Shown here: positions 16,990-25,686 of the stretch, in pieces
Numbering within the stretch: position 1 is the first letter of the stretch
Layout: every line of letters starts with the position of its first letter
Origin: an uncultured Rhodospirillales bacterium
GTDB lineage: Bacteria; Pseudomonadota; Alphaproteobacteria; RF32; CAG-239
Direction: 5' to 3'
NCBI GenBank assembly: GCA_902778645.1
Contig: CACYYO010000008.1
Span: 1-50,100 of the forward strand
DNA length: 50,100 nucleotides
Position numbers and translations under genes: made by a program
The notes under the pieces: generated by a model
Told to the model about the DNA's origin: nothing
Database searches by the model: none
Seen by the model: the letters and a program-made list of their open reading frames with translations, nothing else

Positions 16990-18022
16990 ACTCTCTGTCA
17001 TATGTCTCACTTATAATCACGCAAGGTTTATCCGACAAGCGTTAGACGGTTTTGTTATGCAAAAAACAGATTTTCCACTTGAGGTAGTTATACATGATGA
17101 TGCTTCAACCGATGGTACTTCTGATATTATTCGGGAATATGAGAAAAAGTATCCACAAATTGTAAAGCCTATTTATCAAACAGAAAATCAGTGGAGTAAA
17201 GGAAAAAATATATGGCGTGAAATAGTATTTCCTCAAATAAAAGGGGAATATGTTCTATATTGCGAAGGTGATGACTATTTTACGGCAGAAGATAAACTTC
17301 AAAAACAAGTTGATTTTTTAGACTCTCATCCGGATTACAGCGTTTGTTTTCATCCTGTTACAATTAAATATGAAGACAAAAGCCAACCGGATGAAATTTT
17401 TCCGAGCGATAGTCTGCTTAAAGAACTGGGAGATATGTCCTTAAATAGTTTGCTAAGATGTAATTTTATGCAAACAAATTCTGTTGTTTACCGATGGCGA
17501 TTTCATAAAGACAGCCTTTCTCTATTACCTGATTATATTCAGCCGGGCGATTGGTTTTTACATCTTCTGCATGCCCAAGTCGGAAAAATAGGTTTTTTAC
17601 CGGATATTATGGCCGTTTATCGCAAACATCAAGGTGGAATTTGGGCTCAAGCAGGAAAATCAGATTTGCATTACGTTAATAATGGATTACCTTATCTCAA
17701 TTTTATAACTAAAGTTAAAGAACAATTTGGTTATTATAATGAGAAATTTAGCTTAAATTTTGCAAAAAACACATTACTTGCTTTGCTTAAACATAAAGAA
17801 TTTGAGAAGCTGAAACAATTTTCAGAGTGGTTTCCGGAAATTTATACTGAGGCTATTCAATATATTACAGATCAAATTGATGCTTATCAAAAAGCTGAAT
17901 TTGAGAGAAAACATAAACAAAATAAATGGCGTAAACTTTGCGGAAGAATAGTTAAACAGCATAAAACAACTTATTATTTTTTGTATATTCCTATTGTGAG
18001 GATTAAACATAAGAATGCCTAA
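16979..18022 (+). CDS. family 2 glycosyltransferase
   Basis: 347 residues, GT-A fold: LSVICLTYNHARFI start, HDDASTDGT nucleotide-binding motif, and EGDDYF metal-binding DxD-like motif. The C-terminal tail has a YYFLYIPIVRIK element akin to the short hydrophobic motifs in the GT56-like gene. It probably adds a sugar to the repeat unit of a surface polysaccharide on the cytoplasmic membrane face. Overlaps the acyltransferase by 11 bp and the next gene by 8 bp. Confidence 0.85.
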   Translation: MHPKLSVICLTYNHARFIRQALDGFVMQKTDFPLEVVIHDDASTDGTSDIIREYEKKYPQIVKPIYQTENQWSKGKNIWREIVFPQIKGEYVLYCEGDDYFTAEDKLQKQVDFLDSHPDYSVCFHPVTIKYEDKSQPDEIFPSDSLLKELGDMSLNSLLRCNFMQTNSVVYRWRFHKDSLSLLPDYIQPGDWFLHLLHAQVGKIGFLPDIMAVYRKHQGGIWAQAGKSDLHYVNNGLPYLNFITKVKEQFGYYNEKFSLNFAKNTLLALLKHKEFEKLKQFSEWFPEIYTEAIQYITDQIDAYQKAEFERKHKQNKWRKLCGRIVKQHKTTYYFLYIPIVRIKHKNA

Positions 18023-19166
18023 CAATCAGATAAAATTAGAAATTTCTCGTTGCCTTTCTTGTCCTCAAGCTCCTTGCATGATGGCGTGTCCGTTGCATGT
18101 ATCTCCGAGGGATTTTATTGCTTTTGCAAAAAGGGGAAATTATGCCGAGTCCGTTAAAGCTATTTATAATAAAAATCCGCTGGGGTTGATTTGTGGGCAT
18201 GTTTGTCCTGATACTTTTTGTATGAAAGCCTGCACACGTTGTAAAATCGATAGTGCGGTTAAAATTCCTTCTATTCAAGCCGTTCTGATTCGACGATATG
18301 GTCAAGAAATCAGCGCTACTAAAAAAATTGAAGCAAATGAAAAGAAAGTTGCTGTGATTGGTTCCGGTCCCGCCGGTATTGGAGCTGTTTGGAAGCTGTT
18401 GGAGCTTGGTTTTAGTGTTGAGTTGTTTGAAGGGAGTGATAAACTCGGAGGTTCTCTTAATCTTATTCCGCAGGAAAGATTGCCGAGACAGGCTGTTGAA
18501 CATGATTATCAGCGTATTTTTCAGTCAGATAACTTTACATTGCACTTAAGTACAATGGTTAGAAAACCTGAAACATTGTTTAATCAAGGCTTTTGTGGTG
18601 TGATTGTTGCTGTCGGTACGCAAGAAGTCAATAATTTGGGTATTGAAGGCGAAGAACATATTGTTTCTTATGTAGATTACCTGTCTCAGCCTGAAAAATA
18701 TGCTAAGGCACAAAAAATTGCGATTATTGGCGGTGGAAAAGTAGCTGCAGATTGCGCTTTAACAGCGCATAAGCAGAATGCAGAAACAATTCATATGTTT
18801 ATCCGGCGAAATATCTCTGATATGCGGATGTCTGAAACAGAAAAAGAAGAATTAAAGTCATATGGTGTAGAAATTAATCCTTTAACTAGAGTCACTAAAG
18901 TAGAAGAACAGTCCCAAGTATATACTTGTAAGTTGGCTAAAACAAAGGTTATAGAGGGAAAATGCGTGGACGACAGCGATATTCCTAGCAAAGAAGAGCA
19001 ATATGATTTAGTTATCAAGGCAATTGGCGGTAATAAGATTGCAATTCAGGAGAATCCAAGGATTCTTTGTGCCGGTGATTGTAAAAACGGCGCAACAACT
19101 GTTGTCGAAGCTATAGCTTCTGGAGCAGAAGCAGCGGAAAACCTTAAAGCTACACTGAAATTTTAA
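18015..19166 (+). CDS. Fe-S/FAD oxidoreductase, GltD/PreT-like
   Basis: 383 residues: N-terminal Fer4_20-type domain with CLSCPQAPCMMACP (Cys 13/16/21/25) and ICGHVCPDTFCMKACTRC, consistent with two [4Fe-4S] clusters, then a FAD-binding GSGPAGIG and a second nucleotide-binding GGGKVAADCA. This is the layout of the glutamate synthase small subunit and related NADPH:acceptor subunits, which shuttle electrons to a partner. No partner large subunit is in the window. It overlaps the GT2 gene by 8 bp, so it is in the glycan operon although its role there is unclear. Confidence 0.85.
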   Translation: MPNNQIKLEISRCLSCPQAPCMMACPLHVSPRDFIAFAKRGNYAESVKAIYNKNPLGLICGHVCPDTFCMKACTRCKIDSAVKIPSIQAVLIRRYGQEISATKKIEANEKKVAVIGSGPAGIGAVWKLLELGFSVELFEGSDKLGGSLNLIPQERLPRQAVEHDYQRIFQSDNFTLHLSTMVRKPETLFNQGFCGVIVAVGTQEVNNLGIEGEEHIVSYVDYLSQPEKYAKAQKIAIIGGGKVAADCALTAHKQNAETIHMFIRRNISDMRMSETEKEELKSYGVEINPLTRVTKVEEQSQVYTCKLAKTKVIEGKCVDDSDIPSKEEQYDLVIKAIGGNKIAIQENPRILCAGDCKNGATTVVEAIASGAEAAENLKATLKF

Positions 19167-19250
19167 TTTTATAATATTTATTTCCTCGTCCATTCGTTAG
19201 CAATCACGTCCAAATCGTAGCAAAATGTTATAAATGTGGATCTTTTATTA

Positions 19251-19269
19251 TGGCAGGGGCAGAACGATT
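19251..19269 (-). repeat. copy of the tRNA-Trp 3' end
   Basis: These 19 bases are identical to 19430-19448, the CCA end and 3' acceptor/T-stem strand of tRNA-Trp, 179 bp downstream of it (minus-strand sense). Matching stops at the T-loop, so it is only a fragment. The same arrangement exists at tRNA-Gly. Confidence 0.85.
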
Positions 19270-19365
19270 GACTTGAATTTTTTTGTAAAAATTCTGCGTC
19301 GCTGCGTCGTCGCAAGTGCGGTGATACTTCCGTCTCACCTGCTCCTCCTTGTCGAACTCTCTTCT

Positions 19366-19459
19366 TCGAGCGTTCTCATCACTCTTCTCTTTACCAATAA
19401 AAAAACCACCATAAAGGTGGCTTTTTTATTGGCAGGGGCAGAACGATTCGAACGCTCGA
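19366..19459. repeat. long imperfect palindrome over the tRNA-Trp 3' part
   Basis: TCGAGCGTTC (19366-19375) is the exact inverted copy of T-arm bases 19450-19459, and the arms continue inward imperfectly to the A/T-rich terminator hairpin (CCACC-ataaa-GGTGG, 19401-19430), which is the centre and the terminator of the tRNA on the minus strand. So one arm is a diverged inverted copy of the tRNA end. Confidence 0.75.
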
Positions 19460-19505
19460 CACTCGGTTTTGGAGACCGATGCTCTACCAACTGAGCTATA
19501 CCCCT
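19430..19505 (-). tRNA. trnW: tRNA-Trp (CCA anticodon)
   Basis: 76 nt with encoded CCA. Seven-bp acceptor AGGGGTA/TGCCCCT, D-arm GCTC..GAGC, anticodon loop with CCA (complement at 19470-19472), T-arm GAGCG-TTCGAAT-CGTTC, discriminator G. It stands alone, not next to secE or tuf. Terminator hairpin 19401-19430 follows directly on the minus strand. Confidence 0.95.
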
Positions 19506-19680
19506 ATAAACTGAACAGACTTATAAAGCATTTCAAATTACAAATCAAGAACTTTTTTGTAACTCCTCACATTTATTGGTTTATAATATTTAGATTTTTT
19601 AGACAAAATATCTTGCATGTTTTGTTTAATTATGGTATAGTCTCCCCCGAAAGTATTAATATTATTAAATTACAATTAGT

Positions 19681-20529
19681 ATGAAAAGAAAAATTTTACG
19701 GCTATTCGTAATTCTTCGATCTTTTTACAGAAAGGTCAGAGAATTTTGTAAAATGATTTGTGTTTTAGTATCTTTGTGGGTTTTTCGCAGGGATCCTAAT
19801 GTATCAAAATGGCTCCGAAAGCAAAAGCCATCCTTGGCAAAAGCTTTAGAAGCTTCTTCTGATGTTGAGCTAAAACAGGCTCTTGATTTGGTGGAGAATT
19901 CTGCATATTATCTCACGGAAGATTCGTCTGTTGAGCAGATATTTGGTTTTAATTCTTCTCCCTTTTATGATCCGACCCATAGGCATTATTTTGACTTTCG
20001 TCGAAAGAGATTAATGAAAAAAATTTCTGAGACATTGAGAGAAAGAGAAGCTAATTGGTGGAGAAAAAACTTCTTTAATGATAAAACAGTAGATGTTTAT
20101 AAACTGATTAAAAATCCTCATGTTTTATATGTTGAAGAAACATACAGACGAGAAATAAAACATTGGCATGATGGGTTTTATGGAGAGGGATTTGAGGAAA
20201 CTATTCCAGCCCGCAGAACCTTTCATTTAATTCTTGATTGGCAAGGGCGAAAGTTTTCATTTGATCCCTACGCAACTCTTGTTTTAAAAGAGTTTTTAGA
20301 TAAATGGGAACTTGATGGTAAGCCATTTGTGAAAGATAATATGTTCAGGGATCTTCCCGAAAGTACTTATTCCGATCTCTATGGAGCTATTTTATATGAT
20401 AAGACGGATAGTACGTACACCTGTGAGCATATTAAAAACATTATTTATGTGCTAGTCTACAATAATTTTCTGGCTGAAGAAATTATGGCTAGAGAAGAAA
20501 ATACAAAAAATCCTAAGCAATCTGCTTAG
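19681..20529 (+). CDS. conserved-looking protein of unknown function
   Basis: 282 residues, not recognised. N-terminal basic segment followed by a hydrophobic stretch (MICVLVSLWVF, about 24-34) that could be a signal anchor, then a soluble, aromatic- and charge-rich domain (DPTHRHYFDF, ETIPARRTFHLILDWQGRKFSFDPY). No catalytic motif that I can name. The RBS is poor. Its last codons and stop lie inside the stem of the terminator at 20503-20539. Confidence 0.65.
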   Translation: MKRKILRLFVILRSFYRKVREFCKMICVLVSLWVFRRDPNVSKWLRKQKPSLAKALEASSDVELKQALDLVENSAYYLTEDSSVEQIFGFNSSPFYDPTHRHYFDFRRKRLMKKISETLREREANWWRKNFFNDKTVDVYKLIKNPHVLYVEETYRREIKHWHDGFYGEGFEETIPARRTFHLILDWQGRKFSFDPYATLVLKEFLDKWELDGKPFVKDNMFRDLPESTYSDLYGAILYDKTDSTYTCEHIKNIIYVLVYNNFLAEEIMAREENTKNPKQSA

Positions 20530-20539
20530 GATTTTTTGT
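20503..20539. terminator. bidirectional terminator containing a stop codon
   Basis: Perfect 17-bp inverted repeat ACAAAAAATCCTAAGCA / TGCTTAGGATTTTTTGT with a 3-base loop, flanked by A and T runs so it works on both strands. It lies between convergent genes; the TAG of the plus-strand gene is in the right arm. Confidence 0.9.
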
Positions 20540-20555
20540 GATTCTGAATAGAAAA

Positions 20556-22361
20556 CTATGCTTTTAACTGTTTTCCCAATTTCTTATCCAATCTTTCCAA
20601 TTCATCAATATAGGACGAAATCAGGCTTAAGCCTTTGTTCCAGAAATCTGCATCATTCGGATTTAGGCCGAATGGTTTGAACAGTTTGTCATAGTCCATC
20701 AATGCCGTTTGTGTCAGCATATGCAGGTACTTATCCGGAAAATCTTTGACTTTGCCCTCTTGGCTGACTTGATACAGAGAATTTACCAAGCAATCGGCGA
20801 AAGAGTATGCGTAAACATAGAACGGACGGAAGAAGAAGTGTCCGATTTGGTTCCAGATATGGGCATTATCATCGCTGACTTCAACGTATTTTCCCAAGCT
20901 GGCACGCATCTCTTCCAGCCAAATCTGAGCTAATCTGTCTTCCGAAAGTTCTCCGTTACGGCGCTCATCATGGGCTCTGGTCTCAAAAAAGTGGAAGGCA
21001 ATCTGGCGAACAGCGGTGTTAATCATATCGCTGACCTTACCGGCAATGAGCGCTAATTTTTCGGGACTGTCCGGCATACTTCTGACCATGGATTGGAAAG
21101 TCATCATCTCGCCGAATACGGAAGCGACTTCTTCGGTGGTCATACGAGAGGTTTCATTCAGTTGTCCGTTTTGGCGGCGGCTCATCATATGGCATCCGTG
21201 CCCTAATTCGTGTGCCAGTGTTAATACATCATTTTGTTTTCCGACAAAGTTTAGTAATAAATACGGGTGGGTTGCCGTGCCGGCAGAAGCGGCAAAGGCT
21301 CCGCTGCGTTTGCCTTGACGAGGCGGTACGTCAATCCAATTATTCTCAAAGAAGTTTTTGGCAATATCATATAATTTCGGAGAGAACTCCTTGTAAGCAT
21401 TGAGAACAATTTTAACGCTTTCATCCCATGTGTAATGTGTATCTTTTGCAAACGGTAATGGGGCGTTTCTGTCCCAGTACTGAATTTTTTTAACCCCTAA
21501 CCATTTGGCTTTTAATTTGTAAAAACGGTGGGAAATATTTGCATAATTTTTACGAACAGTCTCGGCTAATGTTTCAACCACTTTATCACTGACATTTTCG
21601 CCTAAATTCGGGGCAGAAACAGGTGTTTTGAAACCACGTTTGACATCCTCAATGGCTTTGTCTTTGATAATCATATTATAAATCAGGGTGAGCAAAGGTG
21701 TGTTTTCTTTACTGACACGACCGATTTCAAGACCGGCTTTTTCTCTGATTTTCGGATCTTTATCAAGAAGTAACTTGGTAATCTCGGCATCGTTGTATTC
21801 TTTACCGTCGATGTAGAACTTGAGGCGAGAGCAGGTTTCTTCATACAAGCGAACCCAAGCATCTGATGAGGTGATAGATTTTTCCATCAAAATCTCTTCA
21901 ACTTCCTCAGAAAGTTCGTATTTCTTGAAGCGGCGGACACGGGTTAAAAACGGTTTATAGAAAGCAACTTTATCATTTTGATAAAGTTCTTTGAGGTGAG
22001 CTTCGGGCAATTTATTTAGCTCCAGTCCCCAGAAAACAAGCGGTTTACTATATTCAGTCAGTTTTTCACTGATGTTTTGATAGAATCCTGTTGCTTCTTT
22101 GTTTTGCATCTGTGTAACCATATTCAGGTATGCAAACTCACCCAAAACAGCTCCGATATCAGATAATTTTTCTTTCTCTTGCAACATTTTTGCAAAATCA
22201 GAGGCAGATAATGTTATGATTTTTCCCTTATATTTCTTGGCAAAGGCAAGATTCCCTTTACGTAAGGTTTCTAAGTCTTTTTTGACTTTTGGGTCATTAA
22301 CTCCTTTGTACATATCTGACAAATCCCATGCGGGCAGTTCCTTCTTAACTTTTTTAGCCAT
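20556..22361 (-). CDS. pepF: oligoendopeptidase F (M3B metallopeptidase)
   Basis: 601 residues, the usual PepF length. Zinc site HELGHGCHMM (HExxH) with a downstream Glu helix (ETSRMTTEEVASVFGEM). Cytoplasmic zinc peptidase cleaving short peptides. C-terminal part RPFYVYAYSFADCLVNSLYQ matches the family. It overlaps the following small membrane protein gene by 8 bp, which implies an operon with the GlmU-like gene upstream. Confidence 0.93.
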   Translation of the reverse strand: MAKKVKKELPAWDLSDMYKGVNDPKVKKDLETLRKGNLAFAKKYKGKIITLSASDFAKMLQEKEKLSDIGAVLGEFAYLNMVTQMQNKEATGFYQNISEKLTEYSKPLVFWGLELNKLPEAHLKELYQNDKVAFYKPFLTRVRRFKKYELSEEVEEILMEKSITSSDAWVRLYEETCSRLKFYIDGKEYNDAEITKLLLDKDPKIREKAGLEIGRVSKENTPLLTLIYNMIIKDKAIEDVKRGFKTPVSAPNLGENVSDKVVETLAETVRKNYANISHRFYKLKAKWLGVKKIQYWDRNAPLPFAKDTHYTWDESVKIVLNAYKEFSPKLYDIAKNFFENNWIDVPPRQGKRSGAFAASAGTATHPYLLLNFVGKQNDVLTLAHELGHGCHMMSRRQNGQLNETSRMTTEEVASVFGEMMTFQSMVRSMPDSPEKLALIAGKVSDMINTAVRQIAFHFFETRAHDERRNGELSEDRLAQIWLEEMRASLGKYVEVSDDNAHIWNQIGHFFFRPFYVYAYSFADCLVNSLYQVSQEGKVKDFPDKYLHMLTQTALMDYDKLFKPFGLNPNDADFWNKGLSLISSYIDELERLDKKLGKQLKA

Positions 22362-22785
22362 GACGATTAATCTCCTTTAATAATTCATAATCTCTTTTGA
22401 GTTGTTCGAAATCTGAGTGGTAATTCGGATTTTCTTTATAAAAAATATCAGTGTGTTCTCTGAAGAGTTTTTCTTCTTCAGAAAGTTCAGGTTCGAAGAA
22501 GTAGTTACTCCAAGGTTTCTCCTGTTTATCATTTATCCAATTATTTGCTCCTTTTATAACGACGCGGGCGTCACAGATGACATTGTTCAGAATCGCCTTG
22601 GTTGTGCATTTGAGTCCGCCCTGGCAGGATGTTACTTTATTTGCCAGTTCGGTTGTGCAGGGGATGAAACCTCGATTTTTGGCATCTTGCTTGGGAGAAA
22701 GAGCAACCAGTAGTGTTAATCCCATACTGCAAAAGATGAATAAGGTCATAAAAATGTTAAACCAGTGTCGTTTTAAGAAAGACAT
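22354..22785 (-). CDS. small membrane-anchored protein, unknown
   Basis: 143 residues: one N-terminal TM helix (FNIFMTLFIFCSMGLTLLVAL, about 8-28) then a soluble domain with four Cys (FIPCTTELANKVTSCQGGLKC, VICDARVV) that could form disulfides in the periplasm. Start placed at 22785, one base after the GlmU-like stop, with GGAAA upstream; a longer ORF into that gene is unlikely. Overlaps pepF by 8 bp. Not recognised. Confidence 0.7.
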   Translation of the reverse strand: MSFLKRHWFNIFMTLFIFCSMGLTLLVALSPKQDAKNRGFIPCTTELANKVTSCQGGLKCTTKAILNNVICDARVVIKGANNWINDKQEKPWSNYFFEPELSEEEKLFREHTDIFYKENPNYHSDFEQLKRDYELLKEINRHG

Positions 22786-22786
22786 A

Positions 22787-23521
22787 TTATTTTCCGTTTC
22801 TTTGGCAAAGAAGTTGTTCGAGATAAGCCAGTTCCTCTCGAGTGTTGGCAGCGGCGGCTTCATTGACGGGGCATTCAACCGCGCTGCATTTTAATCCTTC
22901 TTTCAGGGCAATAGCAATGGCATCTGTAAGATAATATTCGTGTGCGGCATTTTCATTAGTGATTTTATCTAAAATATCAAACATTTTGCGGCCGTCAAAG
23001 CACATCATACCGGAGTTGCAAAAACGAACGGCACGCTCCTGCTCATTTGCATCTTTATATTCGACAATACGTTTTAATTCGCCGTTTTCCATAATCAGGC
23101 GTCCGTAGCGTGCGGCGTCATCGGGAGTGAAACCAAGGCAAACAATGCTGTATCCCTCGCGGCGTTTGTTAACAAGTTTTTGAATTGTGTCGGTTGTGTA
23201 TAGCGGTTGATCTCCGAAAATCACCAAAACATCGCCATCAAAATTTTTAAGCAATTCTTTGGCGCTTTTGACCGCATCACCGGTGCCGAGTTGTTGTTTC
23301 TGGATACAGGTTTGATATGGCGAAACCTCTTTTTTTACTAAATCACCATCAGGCGCGATGACAGTTACAATTTGGCTGACACCTGATTTTTCGAGTGTAT
23401 CGAGAATATGCCGAATCATTGGTTTACCGCAGACCGGCATCATGACCTTAGGAAGATCAGATTTCATGCGCGTTCCCTTGCCGGCGCCTAAGATAATGGC
23501 GGCGATTTTATTTTGTGTCAT
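22787..23521 (-). CDS. GlmU-type nucleotidyltransferase, pyrophosphorylase domain only
   Basis: 244 residues. Seen: LGAGKGTRMKSDLPKVM nucleotide-binding start, QQLGTGDAV, FGDQPL, YGRLI, IVEYKDA, and AAHEYYLTD, all hallmarks of the GlmU N-terminal domain that makes UDP-GlcNAc from GlcNAc-1-P and UTP. It ends where the C-terminal hexapeptide acetyltransferase domain of GlmU would begin. Either acetylation is done by another protein or this enzyme serves another sugar phosphate. Confidence 0.8.
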   Translation of the reverse strand: MTQNKIAAIILGAGKGTRMKSDLPKVMMPVCGKPMIRHILDTLEKSGVSQIVTVIAPDGDLVKKEVSPYQTCIQKQQLGTGDAVKSAKELLKNFDGDVLVIFGDQPLYTTDTIQKLVNKRREGYSIVCLGFTPDDAARYGRLIMENGELKRIVEYKDANEQERAVRFCNSGMMCFDGRKMFDILDKITNENAAHEYYLTDAIAIALKEGLKCSAVECPVNEAAAANTREELAYLEQLLCQRNGK

Positions 23522-23605
23522 AAACAGTTCCTTTCTAATCTTTTTTTAACAATCTGTTCTTATAATACAAGAAATGTTTTATTTGTGAACAGGGGTTTCA
23601 TAGTT

Positions 23606-25648
23606 ATGAAAAAGTTTTTTGCATTAATAGCCGTTTTTATCTCAGTTGCTGCTCAGGTGAGGGCTGATGTCCGTTCTATTGCTAATATGGATGAGGCAAC
23701 GGCAGCCGTTCGGCAGCGCAATGCGTCTCTCATGAAGGAACAGCCTGTTTATGAAGAAATACCGACTGATGAAGATGAATTGCGGGAATATTTGATTGAA
23801 CGAAGTAAATTTTTTGATGTTACGACTTTACAAGATGGTGATCGTTTGGATAATCCTTCTTCATACAGCCGTGTCGATCTATCAGCAAGCCAACCTAAAA
23901 AGACTTTTTGGGAAGAAATGTATGATAAGGCAATGGAGAGGATCAGCAAAGACGCGAAGCTTCAGGATGAATTAGAAGATGTCAAATATTATACACTAAC
24001 TCCTTCTGAGTCTCAGATTGAAACGACTGAAGATCAATTACCTATGATTAATATCAAACTGCCGGATGGTATGCCTTTGAAAGTGCCGGCAATTGAGCAT
24101 GTCCCTCTGTTTTCCTCACAAATTGAAGTACTCCCAAACAGGATGTTAAAAATTTATGATAAAGTTGTTGTGGTGGCAAACGGGGAAAAAGTCCAAGACG
24201 GCTTTATCAGGTTTATTCGTAAGCGGCAAAAAAATAATGTTGCTAAAATTCAGGTCATTCCCGATACCGTTAAGATAAATGGGACTGTTGTCCCTTACCG
24301 GCTTGTAGAGCAAAAAGATTATTATGCTTTTCGTCCTAAAAAGTCATTTCGTTTGGCGGAAGGTGTATATGTTTTTGAATTCCATTATTTTGTGGATCAT
24401 GCCCTTTGGAATTATGGCGATTTTTATGAATTTTATTGGAATGCAACCGGCGGACATCTCAATTTGGTGACCACAAAAGCTATTGCAACAATTAAATTAC
24501 CGGGAAGAGAACCGGCTGTTAAGAGGTATGTTTTGACCGGTCAAGGAAGCCATGTCACGGATAAAAATGCAGTTATGATGAACGGGCAAAGTAATATTAC
24601 GGGCTTTATGAATATATCGCCCTTAGCACCCGGAGAAGGAATGCATGTGTTTATGACAGTTCCTAAAGTTGATTTTTTGCCTGTTAGTGCAACACAACGG
24701 ATAGTTTCATTGATTGAGGAGTACGGTGATATTATTTTTAGTGCAATGTACCTGCTTATTGTCGTTATTTCTTGTGCGTTGTCGTGGTATTATATTCGTC
24801 ATAAGCTTAAATTTAGAAATGTTAATGTATCCTCGCCATTAGCAGTGCGCGCATTGTGGCGTGGCGGTGCTGATTTGAAATCAGTCGGGGCATTATTTTT
24901 GGATTTATTTAAGAAAAATGTTGTTGATCTGCAACAGCAAGACGGAAACCTGCTTTTAGTCCGCAAAAGTGCTCATGCACGCAAGTTGCACAAATTTGAG
25001 AAAAAGATTATGAAACTTTTGTTTTCTAAGAAGGATAGTGTTTGTCACCTTAAAACAGATTTCGTTCATAGAAAAGTAATGCCAATGGTGAAAAAAGAAA
25101 CAGATATTCAGTTGAGAAAACTTGGTGTTCAACTTAGTGCCATGTATATTTGTTTTAATCTTATGTTACTTCTGGTTGCTGAAGTTGCGTTGTGTTTATG
25201 GAATCCTTATGCACCGCTCAAAAATGTATTTATATGGATAAATGTACTTCTTCTGATTGGTGGTGGGCTGTGTTGGTTGAGTTTAGGCAAGAAATGGTTA
25301 AGAAGGCTCTCTTGGTTGCTTTTGCTTGATATTGTGTGTTTTGCCGGGCTGCTTTTGTGTGTTTATCTTCACTGGAGTGCAGCTTTGATGCTTGTGCTTG
25401 GTATATGTGTTGCGTTTGTTTTTAATAAAAGGGCTTCCGGGCAAGATGCAATGATTAAGAATGCCGTTCTATCTGTGAAAAATTTGCGTGAGTTTCTTGA
25501 AGGGCAGGCTGAAAATATTGAATCCGGTCGTAACTTTGCTATTCAACAGGCAAATATTTGGGCGTTGGATTTAGAAGATCGTTTTAAGTCTAATCCCAAG
25601 ATAGCAGGAAGTTATCGGCTTGAGGAAATTAAGCTCTTGATGAAGTAA
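23606..25648 (+). CDS. DUF2207-type membrane protein
   Basis: 680 residues: signal peptide (MKKFFALIAVFISVAAQVRA), a periplasmic beta-rich DUF2207-like domain (about 150-380, HALWNYGDFYEFYWNATGG), a TM helix near 385-405, a cytoplasmic part, and further TM helices at about 540-640. Start chosen at 23606 because the signal peptide begins there, with AGGGG upstream; 23513 is an upstream in-frame ATG. Function of the family is unknown. Confidence 0.78.
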   Translation: MKKFFALIAVFISVAAQVRADVRSIANMDEATAAVRQRNASLMKEQPVYEEIPTDEDELREYLIERSKFFDVTTLQDGDRLDNPSSYSRVDLSASQPKKTFWEEMYDKAMERISKDAKLQDELEDVKYYTLTPSESQIETTEDQLPMINIKLPDGMPLKVPAIEHVPLFSSQIEVLPNRMLKIYDKVVVVANGEKVQDGFIRFIRKRQKNNVAKIQVIPDTVKINGTVVPYRLVEQKDYYAFRPKKSFRLAEGVYVFEFHYFVDHALWNYGDFYEFYWNATGGHLNLVTTKAIATIKLPGREPAVKRYVLTGQGSHVTDKNAVMMNGQSNITGFMNISPLAPGEGMHVFMTVPKVDFLPVSATQRIVSLIEEYGDIIFSAMYLLIVVISCALSWYYIRHKLKFRNVNVSSPLAVRALWRGGADLKSVGALFLDLFKKNVVDLQQQDGNLLLVRKSAHARKLHKFEKKIMKLLFSKKDSVCHLKTDFVHRKVMPMVKKETDIQLRKLGVQLSAMYICFNLMLLLVAEVALCLWNPYAPLKNVFIWINVLLLIGGGLCWLSLGKKWLRRLSWLLLLDIVCFAGLLLCVYLHWSAALMLVLGICVAFVFNKRASGQDAMIKNAVLSVKNLREFLEGQAENIESGRNFAIQQANIWALDLEDRFKSNPKIAGSYRLEEIKLLMK

Positions 25649-25686
25649 CAAAAAAAATCCCTCTTTAGATGAGGGATTTTTTTGTT
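25647..25686. terminator. bidirectional terminator with a stop codon in its loop
   Basis: AATCCCTC / GAGGGATT stem extended by A8 and T7 tracts, between convergent genes. The stop of the minus-strand membrane protein gene (complement of 25665-25667) is in the loop, and its last codons form part of the stem. Confidence 0.9.
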
